From assembly GCF_020251205.1 (NCBI RefSeq), contig NZ_JAIWYX010000005.1:186001-250000 (forward strand): a stretch of DNA of 64,000 bases. The letters are read 5' to 3'. Below are positions 18,515 through 28,366 of the stretch, one piece after another. This DNA is from Arthrobacter sp. M4. Lineage in GTDB: Bacteria > Actinomycetota > Actinomycetes > Actinomycetales > Micrococcaceae. A model generated the notes under the pieces. That model did no database searches. It worked only from the letters and a program-made list of their open reading frames with translations, and was not told where the DNA came from. Both the position numbers and the translations under genes were made by a program. Position 1 is the first letter of the stretch. Each line of letters starts with the position of its first letter.

Positions 18515-18532
18515 CTATGATTTAGATCATAG
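18515..18532. promoter_or_regulatory. Second palindrome next to the operator
   Basis: CTATGAT-TTAG-ATCATAG: 7-bp perfect arms directly abutting the 19-bp palindrome. AT-rich, so it may be promoter DNA with a second binding site, or a small hairpin behind the SSS gene. Confidence 0.45.
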
Positions 18533-18566
18533 CACTCACATGATGATGTGCAAGAGGCCATCCGGG

Positions 18567-20240
18567 CTAAGCCACTGGCGGGGCGCCTCCGGGCTCCACG
18601 AAGCGATGGGTACGCTCGATCTCCACAATCTTCGGATCAGTTTCGTCGGCGCCATAGTCCGATGGGCGCGTTGTATCTTCTCCCGTCGGCACCTTCAGGG
18701 CCCGCAGCACGAGGGTCAGCAGCGCGCTGACGATGAGGTTTAGCGCAAAGGCAGAAACGGCGATATAGACACTGAAGTCCGTCCCGGGAATGGGGGCGAC
18801 GGATCCGCCAAAGTGCGCGTGAGTGACTGGGTTGACCACGTTGTAGGCGGAAATAGTGCCGAAGGCAATGCCGGCCGCCCATCCGGCCAGCAAGGCCCAG
18901 CGGTCAAACCAGCGCGTATAAAGCCCGACGACGACGGCTGGGAACGTCTGGAGGATCCAGATTCCACCGAGGAGTTGCATGTTGATGGCCGTCGACTGAT
19001 CCATGGCGATGACGAAAATGAGCGCGCCGACCTTCACTACCAGGGAGACGATCTTGGACACGTTCGCCTCAGTCTTGGCATCGACGTTGGGGCGGAAGAA
19101 ATCCCGGTACACGTTCCGCGTGAACAAATTCGCAGCGGCGATGGACATGATGGCTGCTGGTACCAATGCGCCGATGGCGATGGCTGCGAGGGCAATCCCG
19201 GCGAACCAGGCAGGGAAGTGGTCCAGGAACAGCTGCGGGACAACAAGTTGCGGGTTGACGGAGCCATCAAGGTCAACCGGCTTGGTGCCCGCTTGGATGG
19301 CCACGAAACCCAGCAGGGCCAGGAAACCCAGCATGAGCGAGTACAGGGGAAGGATGGCGGCGTTGCGCCGGATGGTGTTGCGGGCCTTCGAAGCGAGGAC
19401 TCCTGTCACGGAGTGTGGATACATAAAGAGCGCCAAGGCCGAGCCGAGCGCCAGGGTCCAGTACGCGGAGTAGTTGCCTGGCCCGGGGATGAACACGCCC
19501 GCGGGCTTTCCGGTTGCCTGGTTCACCGTGCCCAGCTTGGTCTCCGCTGCGCCGAAGATCGTGTCCCAACCGCCGAACTTGATCGGAAGGTAGATCACCG
19601 CCACGATGACGGAGAGGTAGATAAGCAGGTCCTTCACCACGGCGATCATGGCTGGCGCACGCAAGCCCGAGGTGTAGGTATAAGCGGCCAGCACAACGAA
19701 CGCCAGGATGAGCGGCATGTCCGTCAGCAGCATGTTCTGGGAGCTGCCGAGGCCTAGCACCGTAAGGACGGCCTTGATGCCAACAAGTTGGAGGGCGATA
19801 TAGGGCATCGTGGCCACAATGCCCGTGACGGCGACGGCGAGCGATAGCCAGCGGCTCCCATAACGGCCGCCTACGAAGTCCGCGGACGTGACAAAGCCGT
19901 GTCTGTGGGATACGGACCACAGCCGGCTCATGATGATGAAAATGATCGGATAAAGCACGATTGTGTATGGAACGGCGAAGAAGCCGCTCACAGCCCCGGT
20001 GGCCCACATCGCCGCGGGCACGGCGACGAACGTATAGGCCGTATAGAGGTCCCCGCCCAGCAGGAACCAAGTAATCCAGGTTCCGAAGCCGCGGCCGCCC
20101 AGCCCCCATTCATCGAGGCTATGCAGTCCCTGCTCTCCGGTCCGGCGCCAGCGTGCCGCCATAAAACCCATAATGGCAACAGCGACGAAGAGCAGAATGA
20201 CGATGATGAGCGCGATCCAATTGATCTCACGTCCGTTCAT
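18567..20240 (-). CDS. Sodium:solute symporter (SSS), monocarboxylate type
   Basis: 557 residues with about 13 membrane helices. It shows the SSS signature region (GWATRAL-like part as ALALFMYPHSVTGVLASKA, then ALVPAAIMSIAAANLFTRNVYRD). This subgroup resembles the acetate/propionate/pyruvate carriers MctC and MctP of actinobacteria and rhizobia. The ATG overlaps the stop of the DUF3311 gene (ATGA), the usual arrangement for this transporter type. Expected role: Na+- or H+-driven uptake of a short monocarboxylate. Confidence 0.88.
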   Translation of the reverse strand: MNGREINWIALIIVILLFVAVAIMGFMAARWRRTGEQGLHSLDEWGLGGRGFGTWITWFLLGGDLYTAYTFVAVPAAMWATGAVSGFFAVPYTIVLYPIIFIIMSRLWSVSHRHGFVTSADFVGGRYGSRWLSLAVAVTGIVATMPYIALQLVGIKAVLTVLGLGSSQNMLLTDMPLILAFVVLAAYTYTSGLRAPAMIAVVKDLLIYLSVIVAVIYLPIKFGGWDTIFGAAETKLGTVNQATGKPAGVFIPGPGNYSAYWTLALGSALALFMYPHSVTGVLASKARNTIRRNAAILPLYSLMLGFLALLGFVAIQAGTKPVDLDGSVNPQLVVPQLFLDHFPAWFAGIALAAIAIGALVPAAIMSIAAANLFTRNVYRDFFRPNVDAKTEANVSKIVSLVVKVGALIFVIAMDQSTAINMQLLGGIWILQTFPAVVVGLYTRWFDRWALLAGWAAGIAFGTISAYNVVNPVTHAHFGGSVAPIPGTDFSVYIAVSAFALNLIVSALLTLVLRALKVPTGEDTTRPSDYGADETDPKIVEIERTHRFVEPGGAPPVA

Positions 20241-20611
20241 CGCTGATCACCTTCGCTCGCTGTCCCGGCTTGGCCTTCTGCCGGCAAGCTGGCTGCCCGG
20301 GCCGCCGCCCGCCGTCGTCGATCCTCTGTTGTCACCAGCCAGTACGCGATTCCGCTGAGCGCCGCGGAGATGGGCACCCAGAGCAATTGATACCAGTAGA
20401 AGAACGGCATGCCGCCCACGCGGGGTGCAGCGAATGAGTACGTCTGGGGCAAGAGAGGGAGCAGGATCGCCGCGGCAAGGAGGATTCCGGCGATCACGTA
20501 GGGCGTGCGGCGTGCGGGGCCCCGGGTGGGCGTCTCCCGAGTGAGCCGTCGGCCTCGGGGAACGGGTGGATTGGGGTGGTGGTTCGGGTCAGGACCATCA
20601 TGACGGGACAT
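20237..20611 (-). CDS. DUF3311 small membrane protein, symporter partner
   Basis: 124 residues. Start at ATG 20611, chosen for its AAGGAGGT site 5 nt upstream; the frame continues 23 codons further without one. Two membrane segments (YVIAGILLAAAILLPLLP; FYWYQLLWVPISAALSGIAYW) form the DUF3311 domain, between a Pro/Arg-rich N-tail and an Ala/Arg-rich C-tail. DUF3311 genes almost always precede SSS carriers, as here with a 4-nt overlap, and are thought to support or regulate the carrier. Confidence 0.85.
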   Translation of the reverse strand: MSRHDGPDPNHHPNPPVPRGRRLTRETPTRGPARRTPYVIAGILLAAAILLPLLPQTYSFAAPRVGGMPFFYWYQLLWVPISAALSGIAYWLVTTEDRRRRAAARAASLPAEGQAGTASEGDQR

Positions 20612-20669
20612 CCGGGACCTCCTTTTCAGCCCCACCCCCGCTCTCCGGCGTCGCGGAAAGTGGCTGGAC

Positions 20670-20689
20670 GGAGGGTACAACCACCCTCC
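20670..20689. terminator. Hairpin between transketolase and DUF3311 genes
   Basis: GGAGGGT-ACAACC-ACCCTCC, perfect 7-bp stem, about 80 nt past the transketolase stop and 59 nt before the DUF3311 start. It could end transketolase transcription or be an operator for the symporter operon. Confidence 0.4.
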
Positions 20690-20770
20690 TCACCTCTTTT
20701 GTACCGCTACAGCAACCACTCCGGAAGGGCTCAGCGGGTGAGAGGAAGTCCGCCCAAACTTCCGCAGCGC

Positions 20771-22648
20771 TTACCCGGCAAGGAGGCGGCGTGCGGCGTC
20801 GGCTATGTGGCGGGAAGAAATTCCTGCCGCGTCCAGGAGTTCCGCGGGCTTACCGGACCCGGGCAGGCCTGATACTGCCAGGAGTGACGGGCGCAGCTCA
20901 GTGATTTGGCCGGCTAACGCCTCCAGCACGGCGGATCCGAGCCCGCCCTGCGGATAGTGGTCCTCGGCCACCACCACGCGGCCACCTGTTTCCCGGACGG
21001 ATTGAACCAGGGTTTCCCGATCGATGGGCTTCACCGAGTACGCATCGATCACCCGGGCCGTGATCCCTTCCCCGGCGAGCTCGTCCGCCGCGGCGAGGCA
21101 CTCGTAAAGGGTCACGCCGGCACCCACCAGTGTGACGTCGTCGTTCTTTCCGGCCCTGTGCACTTTGCTGCCGCCAATAGGGAATGTTTCCTCCGGCCCG
21201 TAAATGACGGGATACCCGCCGCGGGTGGCGCGGAGGTAGGTGATGCCGGGGGTGTCGGCCATGGCTTTCACCAAGTGCGCGGCCGATGGTGCGTCGGCCG
21301 GGTAAAGCACTGTGGAGGAGTGGATGGCGCGCATCGCGGCAAGGTCTTCGAGGGCCATCTGCGACGGACCGTCCTGGCCGATTTCGACGCCGGCGTGTGT
21401 TCCGACAAGGCGGATATCGGCTTCCGAAACACCGGCCATCCGGATGAAATCGTAAGCCCTTGATACCAGGAACGCGGCAAAGCTCGCGGCAAACGGAATG
21501 TAGCCCCTGACGGAAAGGCCCACTGCGGCGGCCACCATTTGCTGTTCGGCGATGTACATCTCGAAGTACCGCTCGGGCGCGGCGTCCTTGAATTCGGAGG
21601 CATGGGTTGAGTTGCCCACCTCGCCGTCGAGCACAACGACTTCGGGGCGGGCGGCGAGTGCGGCGACAGCAGCACCGAAGGCCGCCCGGGTTGCCACCTT
21701 GTCATCCGGTTCCCAGTTGGGCAAGTTCACGCGTGCGCCGGGATCGGGGACGATCGCGGGTTCCAGCGGTTCCGGTACCGACGTGGCGATTCTGATGCTG
21801 CTGGTGCCGCCAAGGGATTCGATAGCCCGATCGGCCATATCCTCTGGAAGGGCCTTGCCGTGCCAGCCGTCCTTATCTTCGACGTCGGGGGCTCCCTTGC
21901 CCTTGATGGTCTTGGCGAGGATCACCGTAGGACGGTCAGGATCAGTCACAGCATCGCTAAATGCCTCATCGATCGCGGCGAGGTTGTGGCCGTCGATGCG
22001 GATGGCGCGGGCGCCAAACGCTTCCACGCGCTGTGCGTAACGGTTCAGGTCCCATTCGAATTCGGTGGGGCCGTTTTGGCCCAGGCGGTTCACATCAACT
22101 ATCGCCGTCAGGTTGCCGAGCTTGTAGAACCCAGCCTTGTCCAGCGCTTCCCACATGGAACCTTCGGCCAGTTCACTGTCCCCGCAGAGGACCCAAGTGT
22201 GATAGCTGAGCTTGTCGAGGTACTTGCCTGCCAAGCAAACCCCGACGGCGTCCGGCAGTCCCTGCCCAAGCGATCCCGTGGCAACATCCACCCAGGGGAG
22301 TTCCGGCGTCGGGTGGCCCTGCAGCCGGCTGCCATGCTGGCGGTAGCCGCTCAGCAACTCCTCCTCGCTGACGACCCCCACTGCCCTGTAAATCGAATAA
22401 AGAAGTGGCGACGCATGCCCCTTGGAGAAAATGAGGTGGTCGTTGTTCGGCGTGTCCGGCTCATCCCAGTTGTACTGGAGGTGCCTGCCGAGCAGGACCG
22501 CCATGAGGTCCGCGGCGGACAACGACGACGTCGGATGGCCTGACCCTGCCTTGGTGCTGCAGCGGATCGAATCGACCCTCAACTGCGCGGCAAGCGCGGC
22601 GAGCTGCTCGAGGTCGTAACGCTGGGCGGAATCGGTGATTGTGGACAT
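20771..22648 (-). CDS. tkt: Transketolase
   Basis: 625 residues, full length. ThDP-binding region CGDSELAEGSMWEALDKA ... VDVNRLGQ; N-terminal KAGSGHPTSSLSAADL and FSKGHASPLLY; the activating Glu lies in MYIAEQQMVAAA of the pyrimidine domain; the C-terminal domain has RVIDAYSVKPID. It transfers two-carbon units in the pentose phosphate pathway. GGAG lies 8 nt before the ATG. It stands alone next to amylosucrase, without transaldolase or G6PDH, so it is probably an extra isozyme rather than the housekeeping copy (inference). Confidence 0.9.
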   Translation of the reverse strand: MSTITDSAQRYDLEQLAALAAQLRVDSIRCSTKAGSGHPTSSLSAADLMAVLLGRHLQYNWDEPDTPNNDHLIFSKGHASPLLYSIYRAVGVVSEEELLSGYRQHGSRLQGHPTPELPWVDVATGSLGQGLPDAVGVCLAGKYLDKLSYHTWVLCGDSELAEGSMWEALDKAGFYKLGNLTAIVDVNRLGQNGPTEFEWDLNRYAQRVEAFGARAIRIDGHNLAAIDEAFSDAVTDPDRPTVILAKTIKGKGAPDVEDKDGWHGKALPEDMADRAIESLGGTSSIRIATSVPEPLEPAIVPDPGARVNLPNWEPDDKVATRAAFGAAVAALAARPEVVVLDGEVGNSTHASEFKDAAPERYFEMYIAEQQMVAAAVGLSVRGYIPFAASFAAFLVSRAYDFIRMAGVSEADIRLVGTHAGVEIGQDGPSQMALEDLAAMRAIHSSTVLYPADAPSAAHLVKAMADTPGITYLRATRGGYPVIYGPEETFPIGGSKVHRAGKNDDVTLVGAGVTLYECLAAADELAGEGITARVIDAYSVKPIDRETLVQSVRETGGRVVVAEDHYPQGGLGSAVLEALAGQITELRPSLLAVSGLPGSGKPAELLDAAGISSRHIADAARRLLAG

Positions 22649-22768
22649 GGATGACGCTCCTGTTCGGCGGGAGAATGGGTAGCACCCGCGGCTTGAGTGC
22701 GCGTTTAAACTCCGGTGTTCAGGCTATTCCGGGCAGCCGGGAGGGGCAAGGGCATTGACGGCCCTCCT

Positions 22769-24682
22769 TCAGGCCCGCGGCCGCACCCTGAGCCACACGA
22801 ATTCGTGCGGCTCCAAGGCAAACCCCTGGTCCAGGCGCACCGGAGCGTCGACCAATAGGCTGTGCCCGCTCGCTTCAAAGCCGGACAGCGTTTCCGGACT
22901 GATAACCTGCCGGTTGTCGCTGAAATTGGCCAGTGCCAGAACAACCGAGCTGGTTCCGGGACGTTGGTAACCCAACACTCCCGGGTTGTTCGTACGAAAA
23001 TCGATCAAGTGCGTCCCAGCCAGCTCCGGAGTCTGGGCGCGAACCTCGGCCATGCGGCGCAAGCCGGCGAACACGGCGCCCTCCGCCGTAGCAGGATCGT
23101 GCCTCTTCTCAAACTGCTCCGCCGGGAAGTGGGGCCGGTGCACCCAGCGGCTGTCGGCGTCGTGCCCTTCTTCCTGGGCGTAACCGTAATCGTTGAGCTG
23201 CCCCACCTCGTCCCCGAGGTACAGCAAGGGAATGCCGCCCGTGCTGAAGGCGACCGAGTGCGCCAGGAGGATGCGCTTTACCGCCTCCGGTGATCCGTCC
23301 TCCAATCCGCAGAGTGAAGCAGTTGTCCCGGAAATCCGGCAGTCGCCCGTGCGGGGGTTGTCCTGAAAAGGGACGCCGCGGGCGAAGCTGCCTGGGAAGC
23401 GGTTGACGTAGAAGGAGTTCAGGAAGCGGCGGTGATCGAAGCCGTTGATTCCAAACTCCGCGGCATCCTCGTCGGCGAAGGTCCAGCCGATGTCGTCATG
23501 GCTGCGGACGTAGTTGACCCAAGCCGTCTGGGCGGGGAGATTGTGCCGCCGTTCAAGGGCCTGCGCCAGCAGGGAGACGTCCCGGGTGGCCAGTGCCTCC
23601 CAGGTCAACGCCATTTGCAAAGGGTTATAGGAGAGTTGGCACTCTTCCGGATCGATATACATCGCCACTTCGTCCGGGTGGACTATGGCTTCTGATTTGA
23701 AAAGCAGTGACGGCGCCGCGATCCGGCAAACAGCGTTGAAGGCCTGCAGCAGCAGATGAGCTTCAGGAAGGCTCTCGCACGGTGTTCCCAACCTCTTCCA
23801 GATAAAGGCCACTGCGTCCATCCTGAGAATGTCCACGCCCTGGTTAGCGAGGAAAAGCATCTCACCGGCCATCGCCCGGAAAACCGCAGGATTGGAGTAA
23901 TTCAGGTCCCACTGGAAAGTGTGGAAGGTTGCCCACACCCAACGACCGTCCGGCAACTGCACAAATGAACCAGGATGATCGTCCGGGAAGATCTCCCTGG
24001 CAGTTTGCTCGAATGCGTCCGGCATTGTCCGGTCAGGATAAATCCAGTAATAGTCGCTGAATTCCGGATCACCCTCGGCGGCCCGGAGGGCCCACTCATG
24101 CTCGTTCGAGGTGTGATTGAAAATGAAATCGACCACCAGGCTAATGCCGTTGGCTCGAAGTTCGCTTGCCACGGAGCGCAACTGCTCCATTGTGCCCAGC
24201 TTCGGATTCACTTGGCGATAGCTCGACACGGCGTACCCGCCGTCCGAATTCGGTTCGGGAGCCAGGAAAAGTGGCATCAGGTGCAAATAGCTGAGCCCAA
24301 GTTCCTTGAAATATGGAATTCTTGCCCGAAGACCCTCCAAATTCTCGGCATATCGGTCCACATAACAAACTCCGCCCAGCATGGTGTTGGACTGGAACCA
24401 CGCCGAGTCGCCTTCCCGCTGCTGGTCGACGGCCTTCAGCGCCTCCGACCGCGTCGCCCAGGAGTGGCGGGCCTCTGCTACGAGGCTGGTAAGGTGGTCG
24501 AGCCAATCTGGCCGGGAACCGTACAAGGAATGGAAGAGCCTGGCTAGGCGCGGGAAGTGTGCATCGAAACGGCGCTCGAACGCGGCCGCATGCGGATCGC
24601 CGGCAGCGGGCCCGGCGTCATCCCGCAGCGCCTCCAGTACGTGCTGCCGTGCCGTTTGCTCCACTCCTGCAAAGTCGTCCAT
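22769..24682 (-). CDS. Amylosucrase-like GH13 alpha-glucosyltransferase
   Basis: 637 residues, the length of amylosucrases (GH13 subfamily 4). A helical N-terminal domain (about 1-95) is followed by the (beta/alpha)8 barrel: [12 protein letters not shown], nucleophile Asp in [13 protein letters not shown], acid/base Glu in LLFKSEAIV, and stabilising Asp in VRSHDDIGW. Then come [17 protein letters not shown] and a C-terminal beta domain. Expected activity: transfer of glucose from sucrose to alpha-1,4-glucan, or sucrose hydrolysis. AGGAAGG precedes the ATG. No sucrose carrier is next to it. Confidence 0.9.
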   Translation of the reverse strand: MDDFAGVEQTARQHVLEALRDDAGPAAGDPHAAAFERRFDAHFPRLARLFHSLYGSRPDWLDHLTSLVAEARHSWATRSEALKAVDQQREGDSAWFQSNTMLGGVCYVDRYAENLEGLRARIPYFKELGLSYLHLMPLFLAPEPNSDGGYAVSSYRQVNPKLGTMEQLRSVASELRANGISLVVDFIFNHTSNEHEWALRAAEGDPEFSDYYWIYPDRTMPDAFEQTAREIFPDDHPGSFVQLPDGRWVWATFHTFQWDLNYSNPAVFRAMAGEMLFLANQGVDILRMDAVAFIWKRLGTPCESLPEAHLLLQAFNAVCRIAAPSLLFKSEAIVHPDEVAMYIDPEECQLSYNPLQMALTWEALATRDVSLLAQALERRHNLPAQTAWVNYVRSHDDIGWTFADEDAAEFGINGFDHRRFLNSFYVNRFPGSFARGVPFQDNPRTGDCRISGTTASLCGLEDGSPEAVKRILLAHSVAFSTGGIPLLYLGDEVGQLNDYGYAQEEGHDADSRWVHRPHFPAEQFEKRHDPATAEGAVFAGLRRMAEVRAQTPELAGTHLIDFRTNNPGVLGYQRPGTSSVVLALANFSDNRQVISPETLSGFEASGHSLLVDAPVRLDQGFALEPHEFVWLRVRPRA

Positions 24683-24863
24683 GCGTGTGCGCCTTCCTAG
24701 CTTTCGAATACCGCAGGCCCCTCTGATGGATCACAATACTGACCGCGCTTTATGCTTCACCAGAGCGGCCCCACCGGACTCGCAGAGCGGGAGGGCAGCC
24801 CCTTTCATCGCTGTCCCATCGCGCCTAGACTGATGGCTCCCGAGGCACTTCTAGGAGAGCGCC

Positions 24864-25085
24864 ATGAGCACCATCCCTCCAGACCCAACCCGCGAACCCG
24901 GCCCGCTGGGCCCCGATCCAACTGCGGACCCACGCGAAGATCCAGGCGCCGTACCCGGGCCGCCGAAGGAAGTTCCACCGCTGGACAACCCGGAAGAGGA
25001 CCCAAACCGCCCGGACATTCCGCCGGTTGAGGATCCCCGGCGGAACGACCCAACCGAGCCCCTGGCACCGCCGCCAGAGGAATAG
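24864..25085 (+). CDS. Small proline/aspartate-rich protein
   Basis: 73 residues with AGGAG upstream of the ATG. Almost entirely Pro, Asp, Glu and Gly (REPGPLGPDPTADP, KEVPPLDNPEEDPN), so it is intrinsically disordered; no signal peptide. The good ribosome site argues for translation. Function unknown. Confidence 0.55.
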   Translation: MSTIPPDPTREPGPLGPDPTADPREDPGAVPGPPKEVPPLDNPEEDPNRPDIPPVEDPRRNDPTEPLAPPPEE

Positions 25086-25117
25086 GCGCCAGAGGAATAG
25101 GCGCCAGACCAATAGTG
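25073..25117. repeat. Three 15-bp tandem repeats across a stop codon
   Basis: GCCAGAGGAATAGGC occurs twice exactly (25073-25087, 25088-25102) and a third time with four changes (25103-25117). The first copy contains the TAG stop of the Pro-rich gene, so the stop is duplicated in the tail; it looks like a local slippage duplication. Confidence 0.8.
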
Positions 25118-25160
25118 GTTGGAAAATAGTCGCCGGCATCAACTGCTCAGGAGGCCAGGC

Positions 25161-26978
25161 ATGGCAGCGCAGACAGTGGCGGATTTCCTGCTTGAACGCC
25201 TCAGGGCTTGGGGTGTTGAGAAAGTATTTGGCTATCCAGGGGACGGAATCAACGGCATTTTGGTGGCATTTAGTATTGCCGACAACCAGCCCAGGTTTAT
25301 TCAGGCACGCCACGAGGAAATGGCCGCTTTCGAAGCCGTCGGCTATGCGAAATTCACCGGAAAACCTGGCGTTTGTTTGGCGACATCCGGCCCGGGTGCC
25401 ATTCATCTGCTGAACGGTTTGTACGACGCCAAGCTGGACCATGTCCCCGTGGTGGCGATCGTCGGACAGGCCGCGCGCAGCTCCCTCGGGGGTTCCTATC
25501 AGCAGGAGGTTGATCTCCCGGCGCTGTTCCAAAACGTCGCCTCAGAGTATTGCGCACTGGCGACGGTGCCGGAGCAGCTGCCCAACGTCGTCGACCGCGC
25601 TATCCGGATCGCAACAGCCAGACGCGCACCCACGGCGATTATCATCCCCTCCGACGTGCAGGAACTGGACTACGCTCCGCCGTCGCATGCCCACAAGATG
25701 GTGCCATCCAGCCTGGGCAACCAAGGCTTCCCACGCATCCAGCCAGATGAGGGCGCCATCACGGCTGCGGCCGGAATCCTGAACGAGGCCAAGAAACCCG
25801 CCATCCTGATTGGCCAAGGCGCCCGGGGCGCCGCAGCCGAGGTGGAGCAGGTGGCGCGCACTATTGGTGCGGGCGTGGCCAAGGCCCTGCTCGGCAAGGA
25901 CGTCCTGTCCGACGAACTGCCCTTCGTCACTGGCTCCATTGGGCTCCTGGGAACCCGGCCGAGCTACGAGATGATGCGCGACTGTGACGCCCTTCTGACC
26001 GTCGGCTCCAACTTCCCCTACAGCGAATTTCTCCCGCGGCCCGGCCAGGCGCGCGGTATCCAGATCGACATCGACCCCACCCTGGCGGGCCTCCGCTACC
26101 CGAACGAGCTGAACATCGTCGCTGACGCCGCCCTGGCGCTTCGCGCGCTCCTGCCACAGCTCGAGCCCAGGGAAGACCGTTCCTGGCAGGACGGCCTCGC
26201 CCGAAAGGTCGAACGCTGGTGGGAGACAATGCGGGCCGAGGCATTGGTGGCAGCCAACCCCGTGAACCCGATGCTCTTGTTCAGCGAAGCGTCGGGACGG
26301 CTCCCGGACAACGCGATTGTTACCGCGGATTCCGGCTCATCCGCCCACTGGTACGCCCGTCACCTCACATTCCGTGGCGGCATCCGAGGCTCGCTTTCCG
26401 GCAGTCTGGCCACCATGGGGAACGCGATCCCGTACGGAATCGGAGCAAAATTCGGCCATCCGGATCGCCCGGTGATCGCCTTCGAAGGCGATGGTGCCAT
26501 GCAGATGAATGGCCTCGCGGAACTGGCGACCATCGCCCGTTATTGGCGGGAGTGGGAAGACCCGCGCTTTGTGGTCGCCGTCCTGCACAACAACGACCTC
26601 AACCAAGTGACGTGGGAGCTGCGCTCCCTGGGCGGGTCGCCGTCGTTCAAGGAGTCCCAGGACCTGCCTGACGTCGACTACGCGGCTTTTGCCCGGACCC
26701 TCGGCCTGGGCGCCCTTTCAGTGGATGCCCCCGACGACGTCGGGCTGGCTTGGGAGGCGGCGCTCGCCGCCGATCGGCCAATGGTCCTGGACGTCCGTAC
26801 CGACCCGGACATTCCACCGATCCCGCCGCACACTACCTTTGAACAAGCGCTCAACGCCGCCAAATCCCTGGCGAAGGGCGATGCGGCGGCCTGGGGAGTG
26901 GTCACCAAGGGCCTCAAGACGAAGGCGCAGGAGATGCTGCCCCACCGCAAGGCCGGCGACGAGGAAGGGCGCGCCTAA
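25161..26978 (+). CDS. ThDP-dependent enzyme, pyruvate oxidase/acetolactate synthase-like
   Basis: 605 residues from ATG 25161, chosen over an earlier TTG because AGGAGG lies 6 nt upstream. Three-domain ThDP enzyme: pyrimidine domain with catalytic Glu in ARHEEMAAFEAVGYAK, central domain, and ThDP motif GDGAMQMNGLAELA ... LHNNDLNQ. It is closest to the uncharacterised actinobacterial and Bacillus ydaP-type pyruvate oxidase-like group rather than biosynthetic IlvB, since no IlvN subunit is present. Expected chemistry: pyruvate decarboxylation coupled to oxidation or carboligation. Convergent with pheA. Confidence 0.85.
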   Translation: MAAQTVADFLLERLRAWGVEKVFGYPGDGINGILVAFSIADNQPRFIQARHEEMAAFEAVGYAKFTGKPGVCLATSGPGAIHLLNGLYDAKLDHVPVVAIVGQAARSSLGGSYQQEVDLPALFQNVASEYCALATVPEQLPNVVDRAIRIATARRAPTAIIIPSDVQELDYAPPSHAHKMVPSSLGNQGFPRIQPDEGAITAAAGILNEAKKPAILIGQGARGAAAEVEQVARTIGAGVAKALLGKDVLSDELPFVTGSIGLLGTRPSYEMMRDCDALLTVGSNFPYSEFLPRPGQARGIQIDIDPTLAGLRYPNELNIVADAALALRALLPQLEPREDRSWQDGLARKVERWWETMRAEALVAANPVNPMLLFSEASGRLPDNAIVTADSGSSAHWYARHLTFRGGIRGSLSGSLATMGNAIPYGIGAKFGHPDRPVIAFEGDGAMQMNGLAELATIARYWREWEDPRFVVAVLHNNDLNQVTWELRSLGGSPSFKESQDLPDVDYAAFARTLGLGALSVDAPDDVGLAWEAALAADRPMVLDVRTDPDIPPIPPHTTFEQALNAAKSLAKGDAAAWGVVTKGLKTKAQEMLPHRKAGDEEGRA

Positions 26979-26993
26979 AAGCGCGGGGTTGGA

Positions 26994-27860
26994 CTAGGCG
27001 TTGACTGTCTGCCGGGCGCGGTAGCCGTCGGCCGCGTAAACGCCAAGGACGCGGATGTCCGTTGTGAAGAACTCAAGTTCTTCCAGCGCGCGTCGGAGTC
27101 GCGGGTCCTCTGGGTGGCCTTCGACGTCGGCCATGAACATGGTGGCAGTGAACTCGTTGCCCACCATGTAGCTCTCCAGCCTGGTCATGTTCACTCCGTT
27201 TGTCGCGAAGCCGCCCAATGCCTTGTAGAGGGCTGAGGGGACGTTGCGGACGCGAAAAACGAAGCTGGTTATCGCCGGGCCCGGCAACTCTTGCTTGCTG
27301 GGGAGGGTGCGCTCCCGCGCCAGGACAACAAAGCGGGTGGTGTTGGTGGGGTCATCTTCGACGCCGGAGGCCAGGACCTTGAGTCCGTAGAGTCCCGCTG
27401 CGAGCGGCGGAGCGAGGGAGAGTTTGCGGGGGTCATTCCATTCCCGCACTTCCCGGGCCGAGCCGGCGGTGTCCCCGGCGATGACGGGCTTCAGGCCTGC
27501 CTCGCGGATGATTCGTCGGCATTGTCCCAGCGCATGGATGTGGCTATGGACTTCCGTGGCATCCTCGATGGTGCTCCCCGGAATGCCCAGGAGGTCGAAG
27601 TGGATAGGCAAGAAGTACTCACCAACAATTTGCAGCTTGGACTGGGGGAGCAGGACGTGAATGTCGGCCACACGCCCGGCGATGGAGTTTTCAATGGGGA
27701 TCATGGCCAGATCAACGGCTCCGGTGGAGACCAGCTCAAAAGCATCCTCGAAGCTGGCGCATGGCACGCTCTCGAGTTCGGGGAACATTTCCCGGCATGC
27801 GAGGTCCGAGTTGGCTCCCGGCTCTCCTTGGTACGCAATCTTTTGGGCCATGATGCCCAT
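26994..27860 (-). CDS. pheA: Prephenate dehydratase
   Basis: 288 residues; ATG 27860, or the in-frame ATG 27851. Residues 1-185 are the periplasmic-binding-like prephenate dehydratase domain (IAYQGEPGANSDLA, IPIENSIAGRV, NTTRFVVLAR with the catalytic TRF). Residues about 200-280 are the ACT regulatory domain (GVNMTRLESYMVGNEF), which binds phenylalanine. It makes phenylpyruvate from prephenate in phenylalanine synthesis and is normally feedback-inhibited by Phe. It stands alone on the minus strand, convergent with the ThDP enzyme. Confidence 0.92.
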   Translation of the reverse strand: MGIMAQKIAYQGEPGANSDLACREMFPELESVPCASFEDAFELVSTGAVDLAMIPIENSIAGRVADIHVLLPQSKLQIVGEYFLPIHFDLLGIPGSTIEDATEVHSHIHALGQCRRIIREAGLKPVIAGDTAGSAREVREWNDPRKLSLAPPLAAGLYGLKVLASGVEDDPTNTTRFVVLARERTLPSKQELPGPAITSFVFRVRNVPSALYKALGGFATNGVNMTRLESYMVGNEFTATMFMADVEGHPEDPRLRRALEELEFFTTDIRVLGVYAADGYRARQTVNA

Positions 27861-28120
27861 CGTTTCACCCAGCCCGCCCAGCGGCCCAACTGAGTCGCAT
27901 TAGGAAGATCTAGGAAGACGTTTTGGTCATGTCTGCTGCCGACGCTGGAGCTGGCGGCCGCAATCAGCTCCTCCACGGAGGAGTAGCGGACCACCAGACT
28001 CGCGGCACCGAAGACTTCGACAAAGCACACCGAAGTCATAGACTGTGAATGGTCGTCGGTGAAGCAGCCGCCGGGGGCAGCGCGCCCGAATTTGGGCCCC
28101 ACTTGCGAGGCATACCTGCG

Positions 28121-28366
28121 ATGACGAAAACTTCGAAGTCCCAAGGCCGCAGCGATTCACGATTCCGGGACGTACAGACTGGAGACAAGGTCCGGCTCCG
28201 CGGACTGAACTTCCGTGTGGTGGATATGGAACGCGAAAACAAGCTCGTTCACCTGCGTCTGCAAGGTGCGGACGGTGAGATTTCCACGTTGATTGGAGTC
28301 CCCAAGGCTCCATTGCCTGTTGGCCAGGGCCGCTCGGAGATCATGGGGGCAGTACCCGGGGAGTGA
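28121..28366 (+). CDS. Small basic hypothetical protein
   Basis: 81 residues from ATG 28121, with GAGG 10 nt upstream. A charged N-tail is followed by a short strand-rich segment (DKVRLRGLNFRVVDMERENKLVHLRLQG) resembling a KOW- or SH3-like small barrel. No catalytic motif. Function unknown. Confidence 0.55.
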   Translation: MTKTSKSQGRSDSRFRDVQTGDKVRLRGLNFRVVDMERENKLVHLRLQGADGEISTLIGVPKAPLPVGQGRSEIMGAVPGE

